This document shows, in pieces, positions 1-11,167 of a DNA stretch of 64,000 nucleotides. Below the pieces are notes generated by a model. That model saw only the letters and a list, made by a program, of their open reading frames with translations, did not search any database and was not told the origin of the DNA. How positions within the stretch are numbered: the first letter of the stretch is position 1; every line of letters begins with the position of its first letter. The position numbers were made by a program, and so were the translations under genes. This DNA is from Sycon ciliatum (taxonomy: Eukaryota > Porifera > Calcarea > Leucosolenida > Sycettidae), in the NCBI RefSeq assembly GCF_964019385.1, contig NC_088649.1:6640951-6704950 (forward strand). Reading direction: 5' to 3'.

Positions 1-355
1 TGAGACATTCTCCAGTCGATCGTTTTATTCTCTTCTGGTTCAAGTCGCCGTACTCCAACGACAACTAATGTTTCAACGGTTACTTGCAAGACTGGTGTTG
101 GTGCGTAACCTGTCGTTGCCACAGCTGGGCGCTTTGGTTGGACATAGCCGGCCGTGCAAGCATCGATCAGCGCTGTGAATGTACAGTCAGTGCAGTGAGT
201 GATGCATGCGCATGTACTGTACAGATCTGTGGCGCAAAACGATCGATCATCGACGCATCGCATAGTACGTAATAGTACAAAATTTCATATTCGCGAGTCA
301 AACTTTCGCGATTCGACCCTGCTCGCGAAAGTCGCGAAAGTTAATCGTTTTACAG

Positions 356-657
<302 letters not shown>

Positions 658-660
658 GAG

Positions 661-2386
661 CATGCTGTGCGTACGTATGGGGGAGTTGCAGGGTCAGGTC
701 TTGTATTTTTGTCGCTGGACTCAGCACATTTTTCGTAGATATCGGTAGCCTCATCATTCGCAAGTAGAAGTCGTTGCCCATTCATTTTTCTTTCTTTTTT
801 CAAGACAATAAGCAATATACTCGTACCTCCGTTTTCCGGACACATAAGGTAACGCCGCTTCGGTCTACTCATTGCACCTCGCGGCGAGTTCAAGTTGAAA
901 TATTAACATTCTTTTGTCTCTTCTTGTGGGGATAGTAGAGAGGTTCCGGAGTACGACTTCCCGTGCCAAAATCCGTCTGCCGTAGATTTGTCTACGTCGT
1001 AGTAATCCATTCACCTCTGGAGAATCCGTAAAAAAAAACTGAACTGAACTGAATGTCGTTAGTGTGTTTGTTTACATCCACCGACCACGCTGCCATGTTT
1101 GCATTTGTCACGCACCGCTATCGCGCTGCGTCATTGCTTTGTGCACTGCACTCACACTGCCAATGTGTAGATCTAGGCGCGCTTAGCCTGACGTTGCACA
1201 ACTGCTCCTTTTTATTTTTTTAACTAACTCTTTCTTTCTTGCCATTGGATCCACTTCAAAGTCTGATTAGTGGTGATTTTTAGCTTGTGTCAGCATCACA
1301 TTTTCACCCTCCATCCCTCCCATATTATCCTCTAGCTAGCGGTACTAGAGAACGGGGTTATTTGCTTTGCTAGTTGCTGCTCATCACGAGCCAATTGTGG
1401 CTTATGACGAGCCTGTTGCGGCTCTTCGCAAGCCAGTTAATGCCAATTGCATTGGCTTTGCCTTGCAACCCAATTGTGGCACAATGTGGGTTTATTGCAG
1501 CTTCTCGCGAGCCAGTTGCTGCCAGTGGCTTGGCATAGCTTTCGAGTTCTTTGAGCTTTTGCATAACAATGCCAGTCACTCACAGCCGTGAGCACGCTAT
1601 CTCAAGAAAAAATCCTTGTTGCCTTGGACTGAGTATGAGTGCGCGAGGGACGTGGTGCTAATACTTCGTTTTCAAATAGTGAAATGTTCCGGAGTACTGA
1701 AAAGATGAGCTTGCCGTTATTGCCTAGGTTACGATTGCAAACACGTCATATTCCTCGCGCTATGCCTTTTTATTTTCAAAAAATTATTCCGAAGTCAAAA
1801 CTTCCCTCTGAAAATCGATGTCTCGTACCAAATGTGTACGCTAAAATAGATCTGCAATTGATGACGAAAAATCTCAATTAGAAACATGGTTCGTGGAGAA
1901 GCCAGTCGACACGAATTCTCGGTGCCGAAAAATAGTATTAACCCCGCCTCGGTAAGGTCCTTAGCGCCCATACGGATTTTGGTATGGAAAATCGTACCCA
2001 GGAACCTCTCTTGTGAAGCCATGTGCCACATATGGCCTTTCGCCTTTCGCCTTTCGCCATCCAAATGTTTGTGATTCGGAATTCGAAATACGGAAAATTC
2101 AAAGCTATGGTCAGTGCCCCATCCTGGACCGACCGGATAATCGAAGGATGTATGTACCATGTCCATTGTACCATTGTACCTAACATAACTTGTGATGTGT
2201 CAATGAATTCTTTCTTGTTTCTTGACAGAATTCAACAGTGACTTCCTTGGACGTGTGAACGTTTTGTTTGGCCGTAAAGTGTTCGCACCACGCACTCCTC
2301 CTGCTAAGTAGTAAGTGAACATACACGACACAGTTCATACTTCAAGTGTTTAAGTCAGCTACATGTACATGTACTTGCAACTACTG
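661..2386. other. Anonymous non-coding stretch
   Basis: I see no gene here. Around 1365-1560 there are short imperfect direct and inverted repeats built on AATTGTGGC and GAGCC-type words, with no clear element boundary. A short GAACT repeat lies near 1040. Confidence 0.5.
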
Positions 2387-2388
2387 TA

Positions 2389-2529
2389 CAGTGCTGCCAA
2401 CTGAAATCCGACCCCTGAGCGGTGCGTCCACATTCTAGCGGTCTCTGTTTCGTAGTTTTTCCATCCCGTTCTGGGTCTTTGCGATGTGAGCGCACCGCTC
2501 AGGGGATCGGATTTCAGTTGCCAGTACTG
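2389..2529. mobile_element. Tc1/mariner-type MITE, copy 1 (141 bp)
   Basis: The two ends form inverted repeats of about 38 bp beginning CAGTGCTG (left) and CAGTACTGGCAACTG (right, reversed). TA dinucleotides flank both sides (2387-2388 and 2530-2531). There is no coding capacity. An equal-length copy lies at 39109-39249. The TA duplication and CAGT termini suggest non-autonomous Tc1/mariner. Confidence 0.85.
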
Positions 2530-2531
2530 TA

Positions 2532-3378
2532 CTTGTTGTGCTCCATGCTGGCTCGGCTAGGCGATGACATCATCAAGGGCCCGGCCACATATGCACTCAA
2601 AAGTAGCGGTTCCGCATTAGCGGACAACACCATGGCAACTGCGAGAAGTGAAAATAACACTCCAGCGGAAACTCAAATCCGCTGCCTTCAAAATCTTGGG
2701 GGCGGCACTCTCGCTTTTGCGGTTTCGCTTCAGTGGGATACACAACGGTCTGCTGAATATGGACTTGCTACGAGAAATTCGTATGCGTATGATCTCCATG
2801 AAACAAACAAATGCATAGCATATATTCACTGACTCCCCACCATGCCGTACCGTATGCACCACAGTCCACTTCACTCTCATTTTTCAATCCACCAAAGAAG
2901 AGCTTCCCCTGTCTGTCATGTGTGACCATACACACATAGCTCCACTGGAGAGGCACCAGGCAGTCTCCCTGCCGCAGAACCTCGCCGCGAAGCGGAACCC
3001 CAGTGCACGTGCGATTTTTCAAGTAGGTTCCGATGAAAGACAATTTGATATCCGTTCGAATTGCATTCGATAAGCCAAACTTGCCAAATCGTCAGTTGTA
3101 TTATTATACGTCGCTATCGACCAGCGCAGTGATGACATACAATCGACTCAGCTCCGCCAGAGAGAAGGTCAATCACTGCAGAATATGGTCATTTTCAATT
3201 GTCTTATTGTATTCACGATGTGGAAGGACACTGCATGTGTTCAATGCTATTAGTGTCGTGAACTCTTTATCGGCCTTCTCCTGCATTTCCCGAGGCTGAG
3301 TGTAGCCTAGGAAATGGTTTCTCTACGAGAAGATGCTTGGTATTCATCATCTCTCCTCGGACATTTTCAGCAAACTTT
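2532..3378. other. Anonymous non-coding stretch
   Basis: I see no gene, RNA or recognisable element between the two MITEs. The open frames are short and unconserved in appearance. Confidence 0.4.
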
Positions 3379-3386
3379 CCAAAAAG

Positions 3387-3776
3387 TAGGGGTGAAACAA
3401 TTATACCGAGTACTCGAGTACTCGCTCGGTTTTTTTCAAAAATAATCGTACTCGGAATAAATCAGAGTACTCGTTCATACATGGTACATGCATTTACTAC
3501 AGAAATCTGCAGTTTCAGGGCAGCAGTCGGCAGATGGTGATGTGCAGACTGTGTGGTGAACATTTGTTCACGAGTAGAGAGAGAGCCCAACTGACCCACC
3601 AACCATATACCCGAGAAAAATGACTGCTACTCGGTTCAATCAGGGTTGTATCATGTTATTTTAAAGCCCTTGGCGTGCAATTTTTAGGAGATGAAAAATA
3701 CTCGAATATTCGAATATTCGATCGGAGAAAACCAGAATACTCGAACTCGGGATTTCAGTGCCAACTTTCACCCCTA
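3387..3776. mobile_element. hAT-like non-autonomous element (390 bp)
   Basis: Terminal inverted repeats start TAGGGGTGAAA on both ends. A perfect 8-bp target duplication, CCAAAAAG, lies at 3379-3386 and 3777-3784. Inside are repeated GAGTACTCG and TCGAATATTCG words. The 8-bp duplication and TAGGGGTG ends fit hAT. There is no transposase. Confidence 0.88.
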
Positions 3777-3927
3777 CCAAAAAGTACGACATCATGTCGT
3801 TCGTCAATCTCCACAAACCGTCGTCTCACCGGGCTTCAGATTATGTTACGAGAGATTGGAGAATCGCCAACAAGCATCACATCCATCTGCAGGAAATGGA
3901 ATGAGCAAACGGCATGGTCCTTATTAT

Positions 3928-4610
3928 TAGTGTTGAAACGATCTCACCGGGTACTCGTTAGCTCGCTCGCCAGAAACTCGGCTCGTTTGTGCGGCCAGTT
4001 CGTTTGCACTAACGAACACCGTACACCGTACTCTGTACACATGGCAGTACATGTCGACCAGGGAGTCGAAAAATATTTTACGACTCCCTGGTCGATCGAG
4101 AGTCCAGTCCCACGCAAAGTAAAAATCACTCGCAGTTACACTTACAGTGACTGTATGCCTGCACGACACTTTAGTTGTTTCAGTTGTCGTTGCAGCTTTG
4201 GTGGACTCCACTGATGTCTTGTTCCGCATCTGCTGACCTGTCGCAGGATATGCTTCGGTCACCTCTCCATTCGAGTGAAAGTTTCGCTCAGTCATTTGGA
4301 AGTTTTCTCCCGCGATGCAGCGAAGAACAGGGCTACTTGCAATCTTTGCAAAACGGTCTATTCTTACAAAGGCTACTCAACGACGGCGCTGAAAAAGACA
4401 TCTCGACACCGAACAGCAGTCCGAAGTGAAGCAGCAGCAACCCCAAATGCCGGCGGTGATTATTTGAACCAGCTGAAAAAATCGAACTTAGAAAAAAATA
4501 TTCAAAAAATCATATTTGCCACATCAATGAAACTCTTTAGCTCGCTCGATAGCTTGCTCGTTAGTGGAACTGATCGCTCGTTTGTTATAGATACGCTCAT
4601 TTCAACACTA
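3928..4610. mobile_element. hAT-like non-autonomous element (683 bp)
   Basis: Ends are inverted (TAGTGTTGAAA...TTTCAACACTA) with a perfect 8-bp duplication CTTATTAT at 3920-3927 and 4611-4618. An internal hairpin pairs two 14-base arms around 4058-4094 (CGACCAGGGAGTCG and its complement). It carries no transposase. The right-hand duplication touches the start of the LTR element at 4618, so the later LTR insertion landed at this junction. Confidence 0.85.
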
Positions 4611-4617
4611 CTTATTA

Positions 4618-4782
4618 TGTTGGGTCCCAAGAAGGACGACTGAGGACATCTTCTCCAGACATTACAACGGACAACGGGAACAAATTATTGGGAACGACAT
4701 TTATTATAGATGGGATGCCTAAGACCAGGACGAACGAACGACTCCGTTGAAGAGTGAGATTTTTGAAGAGAGAGCTTATTGA

Positions 4783-4813
<31 letters not shown>

Positions 4814-4944
4814 TGAAGAGAGAGAGAGAGCTCGACTGAGAAACAACGCAATATAAAAGGGCCTGGGTAGCTATGGCAAACATGGGCGCGCAAGTAGCTA
4901 CCCAGGCCAACGGAACGAACGGTGAGTATGACGCAGTACGGGTG
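4618..4944 (-). repeat. LTR of element B (3' LTR, first part)
   Basis: This matches 13250 onward. The remaining 43 bp of this LTR copy lie at 12415-12457, on the other side of the inserted Ty3 element. Confidence 0.85.
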
Positions 4945-5123
4945 TGTTTCGGGGTAAACAAGTTAGTTGTTTACGATAGGATTATATTCTCACTTGGCCA
5001 TTGTAGGCAAATCATAAGAACGCCGACATCTAAAAGATCTTGCATGAAAGTAGGCAGCTGCGAGATGCGTATCTTGCGCATGCTCTTGCATGGCTACGTA
5101 ATGCATTACATCATAATACAACA
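4945..5123 (-). repeat. 3' LTR of the Ty3/gypsy element
   Basis: This is the 179-bp partner of 12231-12409. A purine-rich tract (ACGAAGGGGA on the minus strand, 5124-5133) abuts it, as expected for a polypurine tract. Confidence 0.92.
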
Positions 5124-5283
5124 TCCCCTTCGTCATAAAGGAGTTTAACAACCTACATAACATACCGCACGTACACGACGGCGTGTTCACAATATAGAAC
5201 ATAACATCCAACAATAGCTCTATGTACAAGGTAACAATCATGAATGGCACACGACGGCGTGCTAACAATACAGAGACATAGTA

Positions 5284-5622
5284 GACACCCTTAGCAAACA
5301 ACGTTATGTTGTAACGGTATTATCGCAAGGGGGAAAATACCGTGATTTGGGTTCGACCTTTAGCAAGATGCACGCTATTTTTAGTACGCTGTTGCCACGA
5401 GAATAGCTTTGATTTCGCGCGGTACAACCATTTTTGTCACCATATACGCGATACAAGGTGAAATGCGTACGGACTATGCAATATTTGGCTAAAACACGTA
5501 CCGTTGGTCACAACGATAAATCAGCCCCCATAACGTTTATACGCTGCAGCTTCAACGCTATTTGGGTGATCAAGGTACGAGTACCGTAAAAAGTAGCGTT
5601 ACCGTTGTTTGCTAAGGGTGTC
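5284..5622. mobile_element. MITE with 5-bp duplication TAGTA (339 bp), inside the Ty3 element
   Basis: Inverted ends start GACACCCTTAGCAAACAACG on both sides. TAGTA flanks both ends (5279-5283, 5623-5627). The host sequence is a direct duplication of about 80 bp in the Ty3 3' non-coding region, where CACGACGGCGTG and AATAGCTCTATGTACA each occur twice. Comparison with the uninterrupted copy supports the 5-bp duplication. No coding capacity; superfamily not assigned. Confidence 0.75.
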
Positions 5623-5699
5623 TAGTATCCAATAATAGCTCTATGTACAATATAACAATGGCACCTCAGTTACTGTGACATAAGCGAACAGGTCCATGA

Positions 5700-6956
5700 G
5701 GCCTCTCTGGCCCTACACATCCAGGATTGACCTGGGTGCGACTGCGCGGCCAGACCGTGTTCGATACAGCTGGGTGGCAGGTTCAGCAGGCTGGCTGACG
5801 TCACACGGTGACGGCGGCTGAGACTGGCTAACGTCGCTCCACGGCGACGGCACGTCACTCGGCGGCTGAGGCTCGCCAATGTCGCTGCGCGTTGACGGCT
5901 GAGGGCCTGCGGGACTGGCATCCGGCGGGAAGTGGACCCGCCTCTCTCTGAGGTGGGTACGGTTGCGCCGCACTTCTGTCCCATGGTCAGGCTGCACCAT
6001 GTATGACCGTGGCCCGTTGGCAGACTGGGTTACGATACCAGGTTCCCACAGGTGCGTGATCGGGCTGCGGATGCCGACGTGCTGACCAGGAACTAGGGGG
6101 CGGAGAGACTGCGCTCGCTGGTCATGGTGTACTTTCTGCTGGTCCTGCCGTTCCTCGAGCTTCTGTCGGATGGCCTCGTCCCGAGTGTCGCGCTGGTGTT
6201 TGCGAGGCAGGTTGTCCTGTACCTGACGACCGACCAGCATCTCGGCCGGCGACGGTAAGTCCTGGCACACTGGGGTGGCGCGAATGCACAGCAGTGCTAA
6301 GTGTGGGTCGGTCCCGCTCTCCCTTGCCTTCTCGAGAGCTCTCTTAGCGATCTTGACTTGCGATTCGATAACCCATTACTCTGCGGGTGATGTGGCGACG
6401 ACGTACTGTGGCGGAATCCATATTCGGCAGCAAACTCCGCGAACAGATGGCTGCTGTATTGCGGCCCGTTGTCCGACTTCAGCACGGCTGGGATGCCGTG
6501 CTCACCGAAAATCTCCTTGAGGTGCTGGATGATGGCCCTGCTGGTCGCTTGTCCGGCAGGCAGCTTCCGGGTGATAAAGTACTTGGAGTAGTAGTCGGCG
6601 GCAATGAGGTATTCTGACCCGCCGAGGTAGAACAGGTCCGTGCCTAAGGTGTGCCATGCCCTTGGCGGAATATCGGGCTGCACCAGTGGTTCCTTGGCTT
6701 GACTGCTCTGGTGGCGCTGGCACGTCGTGCAAGATGAGACAGTTGCTTCGATATCCTTGTTGATGTCCTTCCAGAAGACGGACGTTCTGGCTCGCAGCTT
6801 GGTCTTCTCTATGCCTTGGTGGCTGGCGTGCAGCTTGCTGAGGATTTCCCCCCTCATTGGTGGGGGAATCAGGAGGCGACTGCTCTTCAGGATGAGACCG
6901 TCCTCGGTGCTCATCTCGTCGCGGAAATTCCAGTACGGGAGCAGAATTGCCGGCAC
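5700..6956 (-). mobile_element. integrase region, Ty3/gypsy fossil
   Basis: Features include an HHCC-like N-terminal segment (CTTCQRH), the catalytic core (TDLFYLGGSEYL, LKSDNGPQYSS, SPHHPQSNG) and a C-terminal segment with a GPRSY word resembling the GPR/Y module. It lies in the expected place after RNase H. Confidence 0.88.
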
Positions 6957-8756
6957 CGCGCTCCTCTCTGATGGCCAGCCACTGAAATCATCTCCTTCAG
7001 TGCTGACATCTCGGCGTCTTTAGCCGACTCCTCGCGGATCCTCGTCATCGCCGCATCGCTGAATTGCGGGAACACGGCGTGTACACTGACGTCGAGGTCC
7101 TCAATTGGCTCTGTTTCCTCTGGCGACAGTCGGGATAGCGCATCTGCGGTCGGAATGTCCTTTCCGGGGCGGTATTTGATGGTCATGTCGTACGGCTGCA
7201 GCTTCAGCAGCATGCGCTGTAGACGCGGCGGGGCTGCGCGGAGGTGCTTGAGCTTGATTGTTTCCAGCGGCTTGTGGTCGGATTCTACTGTGAATGACTG
7301 ACCGAATAGGTAGGTGTGGAATCTTTCACACTCGTATACGACAGCTAAGAGCTCACGCTCAATATTGGCGTAGCGAGACTCCGTCTCGGTAAGCTTCTTG
7401 CTGGCGAATGCAACAGGCTTGTCGTCCTGCAGCAGAGTGGCACCGAGACCTTTCATGGAAGCGTCGACTTGTAGTGTCGTTGCCTTGCCTGGGTCAAAGT
7501 AACTGAGCGTTACTTCTGTCGAAATGGCGGCCTTGACCTTGTGCTGGTGGCTGTCTGTCCAGGCGAACGGTGTATCTGGCTTGGTCAGCTCACGCAGGTG
7601 CGCGGTCAGCGTACTGGCATTCGGTATGAACGGGCTCATGTACGTGACTAGCCCGAGGAACGTCTGGAGCTCGTCCTCGTTCTCGGGGTGCTCCATCTGC
7701 TTCAGCGCTGAGACCTTCTTAGGGTCGGGCTGTATTCCGTCAGCGCTGCAGATGATGCCGAAGAACTTGATCTTGTCCTCTTTGATGCGGCATTTGTCTG
7801 GGTTCAACTTGAGACCAGATTGTTCGCAGCGAACCATCATCTGGTGCATGTTGAGATCATGGTCCTCGTCTGACGTCCCGTATGTGACGATGTCGTCTGC
7901 GATGCCGGTGACACCTGAGCACCCTTCGAACATCTGGTCGATCCTTGCTTGGAAGACATCTTGCAACATCTTGAGGCCGAATGGCATGCGAAGGAATCTG
8001 TAGCGCCCGAATGGTGTGTTGAAGGTGGTGAGGTAACTGGATTCGTCGTCGAGCTCCACATTCCAGTACCCACATTTGACGTCGACGATCGAAAACACTT
8101 TGGCACCTCTCAACTTCGGGGTGATCTCCTCAATGGTGGAGACCACGTGGTGCTCTCGCAGGATGGCGTGATTGAGGTCCTTGGGGTCTAGGCACAGGCG
8201 TGGCTTGCCATTGTCTTTGAGGCGGAACACGAGGCTGTTCACCCACGCTGTTGGTTCGCCTTCCTGGATCTTGGTGATGATGCCGTTCTGGATCATGTCC
8301 TCCAGCTCCGTCTTGATCTCGTCTCTCAGTGCGATGGCGTGGAGGTGGCGTGGAGGGTGTACAACTGGGACGACGTTGGGGTCCACCGTGATGTGGTACT
8401 TGCCTGGGAATTTCCCAATGCCATCGAAGCACTTCGGGTATTGCTTCATCAGGTCGTCCTTGTCTCGGATGCTCGCTGGCTTCTCCTGGACAGTGCAGTT
8501 CAGCGTGACTAACTGCAGGGCTGTCGCTGTCGGGAGACCGATGATAGCAGTGCCAGGGCAGTCCGTGATGTAGAAGTCAACGAGTTGACTCTTGCCATCG
8601 TAAGAGCACGGAATAGGACGGGTTCCGCATTGCTTTATCTTGGATCCGCCATACGCTGTGAGGGTGGTACTTGACGGCTTCACGGACTTCGGCTTTGGGT
8701 ATCCGTTTGGTCCGACGTGCTGGGGGAACATTTGGCAGAACACTCTCAGCGGCAAT
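6911..8756 (-). mobile_element. protease end, reverse transcriptase and RNase H, Ty3/gypsy fossil
   Basis: A long frame carries the RT fingers/palm (RLCLDPKDLN, TPFGRYRFLRMPFGL, IADDIVTYG), the connection, RNase H (LQVDASMKGLGATLLQ, DHKPLE) and the TADALSR word that ends the RNase H region in Ty3/gypsy elements. It is read on the minus strand, downstream of the gag part. Confidence 0.92.
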
Positions 8757-8760
8757 ATAT

Positions 8761-11163
8761 GGCCCGATATCTGAGACTTTCGACCTTCGGGGCTACGCGA
8801 CTTTTTTGAGAAAAAGCCAAAACAAATTTGATCGCAAAAAAATCGATTCTGTCACAGCAAACTGCGGAGGCGACAATGGCGGAAGGAAATCGAAGGCGAT
8901 CCTTGTGTCAGGTTGTTATTGGATTCACAGAAGAAGCCAACCGCGATCTCATCGACGATGATGCATCGTTCTTTGGCGATATCCCCTCCAGCGACGCCAG
9001 CGCTTCTGATAGCGCGGATGAAACGATCGCACTTGACACAACGCACTTACCTGTCGGCAGCGACGATGAAGAGGACCTTGATGAGTATGATCAGGGGCAA
9101 CCGGAGCCGGCCACAGCGCTAGCTGCTGCCGCTGTAGGCAGGGACAAGCAACCAGCTATCAAGCTGTCATCCACCGAGGACATCGAAGCACGCCGGGTCG
9201 CTGGCTGCCCTTGCGCAGGGAGTCAAAACTGTTTCCTGAGTGTCCCACCAGAAATTCTAAAATCATCGCGAAATTCTACGGAGGTTCTTGGCGACGATGA
9301 CCGTCGCGTATTCTTGAGTGGCAAGCTGGATGCTCTGGCTAATCGTGGCGATTCAGGACATCACGGAGCACATCATGCTGCGCGATCTCGAGTGACATAC
9401 CGGTACGAAGTCGGTGGTGTGAAAACGTGTCAGGCGGTATTTTTGTATGCAAATTCCGCCAGTCGATACGACGTGCATCAAGTGCAGGCACATCTCGACG
9501 CAGGCGTTCTGACTCCACCACAGCATGGAAATGTAGGTCGTTCTCCCTGGCATGCTGTGTCTGCGGAGGGTGTAACGCAGGTACGCGATTTCATTCGTAA
9601 CTACGCTGTGGTGAATGGTCTCCCACAGCCTGCTGCACCCAGGGGGCACAACACTCCAGCACCAGTTTACTTGCCATGCATCACTACAAAGAAGCTGGTG
9701 CACCAGAAGTACGTAGATACCGGAGGCACTGTCTCTTACCAGACATTTGTCAAACTATGGTTGAAAGAAACTCCAGATGTATTGATTATGACTCCGAAGG
9801 AAGATGTGTGTGGAGAATGTTCAGACATGCAGTCGAAGATCACCCGAGCGAGAACGGAAATTTCCAGACAAAAAACAGTGGAAGAGTTGAAGGCGCACAT
9901 GGAGAAGGCGAATGTTGCGCGAGATCATTACAGGGCCTGCATTGCGAAGGCAAAGGATGCCATAGCTGAACAGCAAAGCAGTGAGTTGCAAGCGCCAGCA
10001 TACGAGCACTTCACGTTCGACTTTGCCCAGCAGGCGCACATTCCACACCATGCCCGTGAAGTAGGTGCGTTGTATTTCAAAGTTCCGCGCCGGATCCAGA
10101 TTTTTGGTGTTGCAGCGGAGGCTGTGCCAGCACAGCACAACTATTTGTTTGACGAAAATGAGACCATCGGAGTTGATGGCAGCAAATGCCATGGGCCAAA
10201 CTCAGTGGTCTCACTCCTCCATTTCCATCTTCAGCAGCATGCCAAGGGCGCACACGACATCGGTCTGCACGCCGACAATTGCTGCGGACAAAACAAAAAC
10301 AAAACAGTCGTTGGGTACCTCTGCTGGCGAGTCATTGTGGGGCTCAACGAATCCATCGACCTGTGCTTCATGCGCGTTGGGCACACTCGATGCTTTGTCG
10401 ATGGCGGCTTTGGGTTGCTGAAGCAGACTTACAGGAAGTCCGACGTCGATACACTTCAGCAGCTAGCTGATGCAACAGATAAATCAGCAGCCTTCAACAA
10501 GGCCGTTTTGTTTTCATGGGATTGGAGACAGTGGGATGCATACCTTTCCACTGTTTTCAAGCCCGTGAAAAACATCACGAAATACCAGAATTTCCACTTC
10601 TCAGCTGACAAGCCTGGGATGGTGGAGATGTCTGGATCATCGACGGAGGCTGACAAGACCTTGTCGATTATCAAGCCGGATGCTGACATCAGCACATTGA
10701 AGACGGAAGTCGTTCCACCTGCCCTGCAACCAGCCGGGATGTCACACGCTCGTGCCGACTACCTTTTCAAGCAGGTTCGTCAGCACTGTCACGAGGAGAA
10801 CAGAGACATCACCTGCCCTGCTCCTACTGCCGTTGCTGCTGTCGCAGCTACCCTACCAACAGAGTGAAAGCTGGAAAAGAAGTGCTTAGACACTCTATTG
10901 TAGTCCTGAACTGTTTTCTGTTATGGTTACAACTTGGATACAAACAGTAGTACCAACCATGCTGAGTTTTCAAAATCAATTCTAAGATGTGCAAATCCAA
11001 AATTTGACTCCTACTCATAAAATGCATTGCTACATGGTGAATATTGCTCTGAAATCCGTGAAACGTTGTCAAAATACTCTACACAGGTCAGAAATCATTT
11101 TACAATGGAAAAGTCATTTTCACCAAAATAGCCCGGAAGGTCGATTTTCTCAGATATTGGGCC
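8761..11163 (+). mobile_element. Sola-like DNA transposon (2403 bp) inside the Ty3 element
   Basis: Inverted repeats of 35 bp with 30 matches start GGCCCGATATCTGAGA (left) and GGCCCAATATCTGAGA (right, reversed). A 4-bp duplication ATAT lies at 8757-8760 and 11164-11167. One long frame (8876-10867) fills the element on the plus strand, opposite to the host element. A 4-bp duplication, 2.4 kb length and a single RNase H-fold-like protein with spaced acidic residues fit the Sola superfamily. That name is from memory of family properties, not a search. Confidence 0.8.
8876..10867 (+). CDS. Transposase-like protein with GQNKN motif (663 aa)
   Basis: The frame is uninterrupted. I chose the ATG at 8876 (context ACAATGG) over upstream non-ATG codons. 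The N-terminus (residues 1-100) is acidic and low-complexity. A Cys cluster CPCAGSQNC lies near residue 110 and a CGEC pair near 311. The conserved-looking core has three acidic positions: FTFDFAQQ near 382, HADNCCGQNKNK near 464 and CFVDGGFGLLKQ near 508. This pattern occurs in a widespread family of uncharacterised eukaryotic proteins (I believe annotated DUF7869) and is compatible with a DDD/E transposase, here cutting and joining DNA at the 35-bp terminal repeats. Position between matched inverted repeats with a target duplication supports that role. The frame is intact, so this copy may be young or functional. Catalytic assignment is inferred. Confidence 0.82.
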   Translation: MAEGNRRRSLCQVVIGFTEEANRDLIDDDASFFGDIPSSDASASDSADETIALDTTHLPVGSDDEEDLDEYDQGQPEPATALAAAAVGRDKQPAIKLSSTEDIEARRVAGCPCAGSQNCFLSVPPEILKSSRNSTEVLGDDDRRVFLSGKLDALANRGDSGHHGAHHAARSRVTYRYEVGGVKTCQAVFLYANSASRYDVHQVQAHLDAGVLTPPQHGNVGRSPWHAVSAEGVTQVRDFIRNYAVVNGLPQPAAPRGHNTPAPVYLPCITTKKLVHQKYVDTGGTVSYQTFVKLWLKETPDVLIMTPKEDVCGECSDMQSKITRARTEISRQKTVEELKAHMEKANVARDHYRACIAKAKDAIAEQQSSELQAPAYEHFTFDFAQQAHIPHHAREVGALYFKVPRRIQIFGVAAEAVPAQHNYLFDENETIGVDGSKCHGPNSVVSLLHFHLQQHAKGAHDIGLHADNCCGQNKNKTVVGYLCWRVIVGLNESIDLCFMRVGHTRCFVDGGFGLLKQTYRKSDVDTLQQLADATDKSAAFNKAVLFSWDWRQWDAYLSTVFKPVKNITKYQNFHFSADKPGMVEMSGSSTEADKTLSIIKPDADISTLKTEVVPPALQPAGMSHARADYLFKQVRQHCHEENRDITCPAPTAVAAVAATLPTE

Positions 11164-11167
11164 ATAT

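Noticed and set aside
7524-8573. Plus-strand frames across 7.5-8.6 kb
   Set aside because: They are shadows opposite the Ty3 reverse-transcriptase region.
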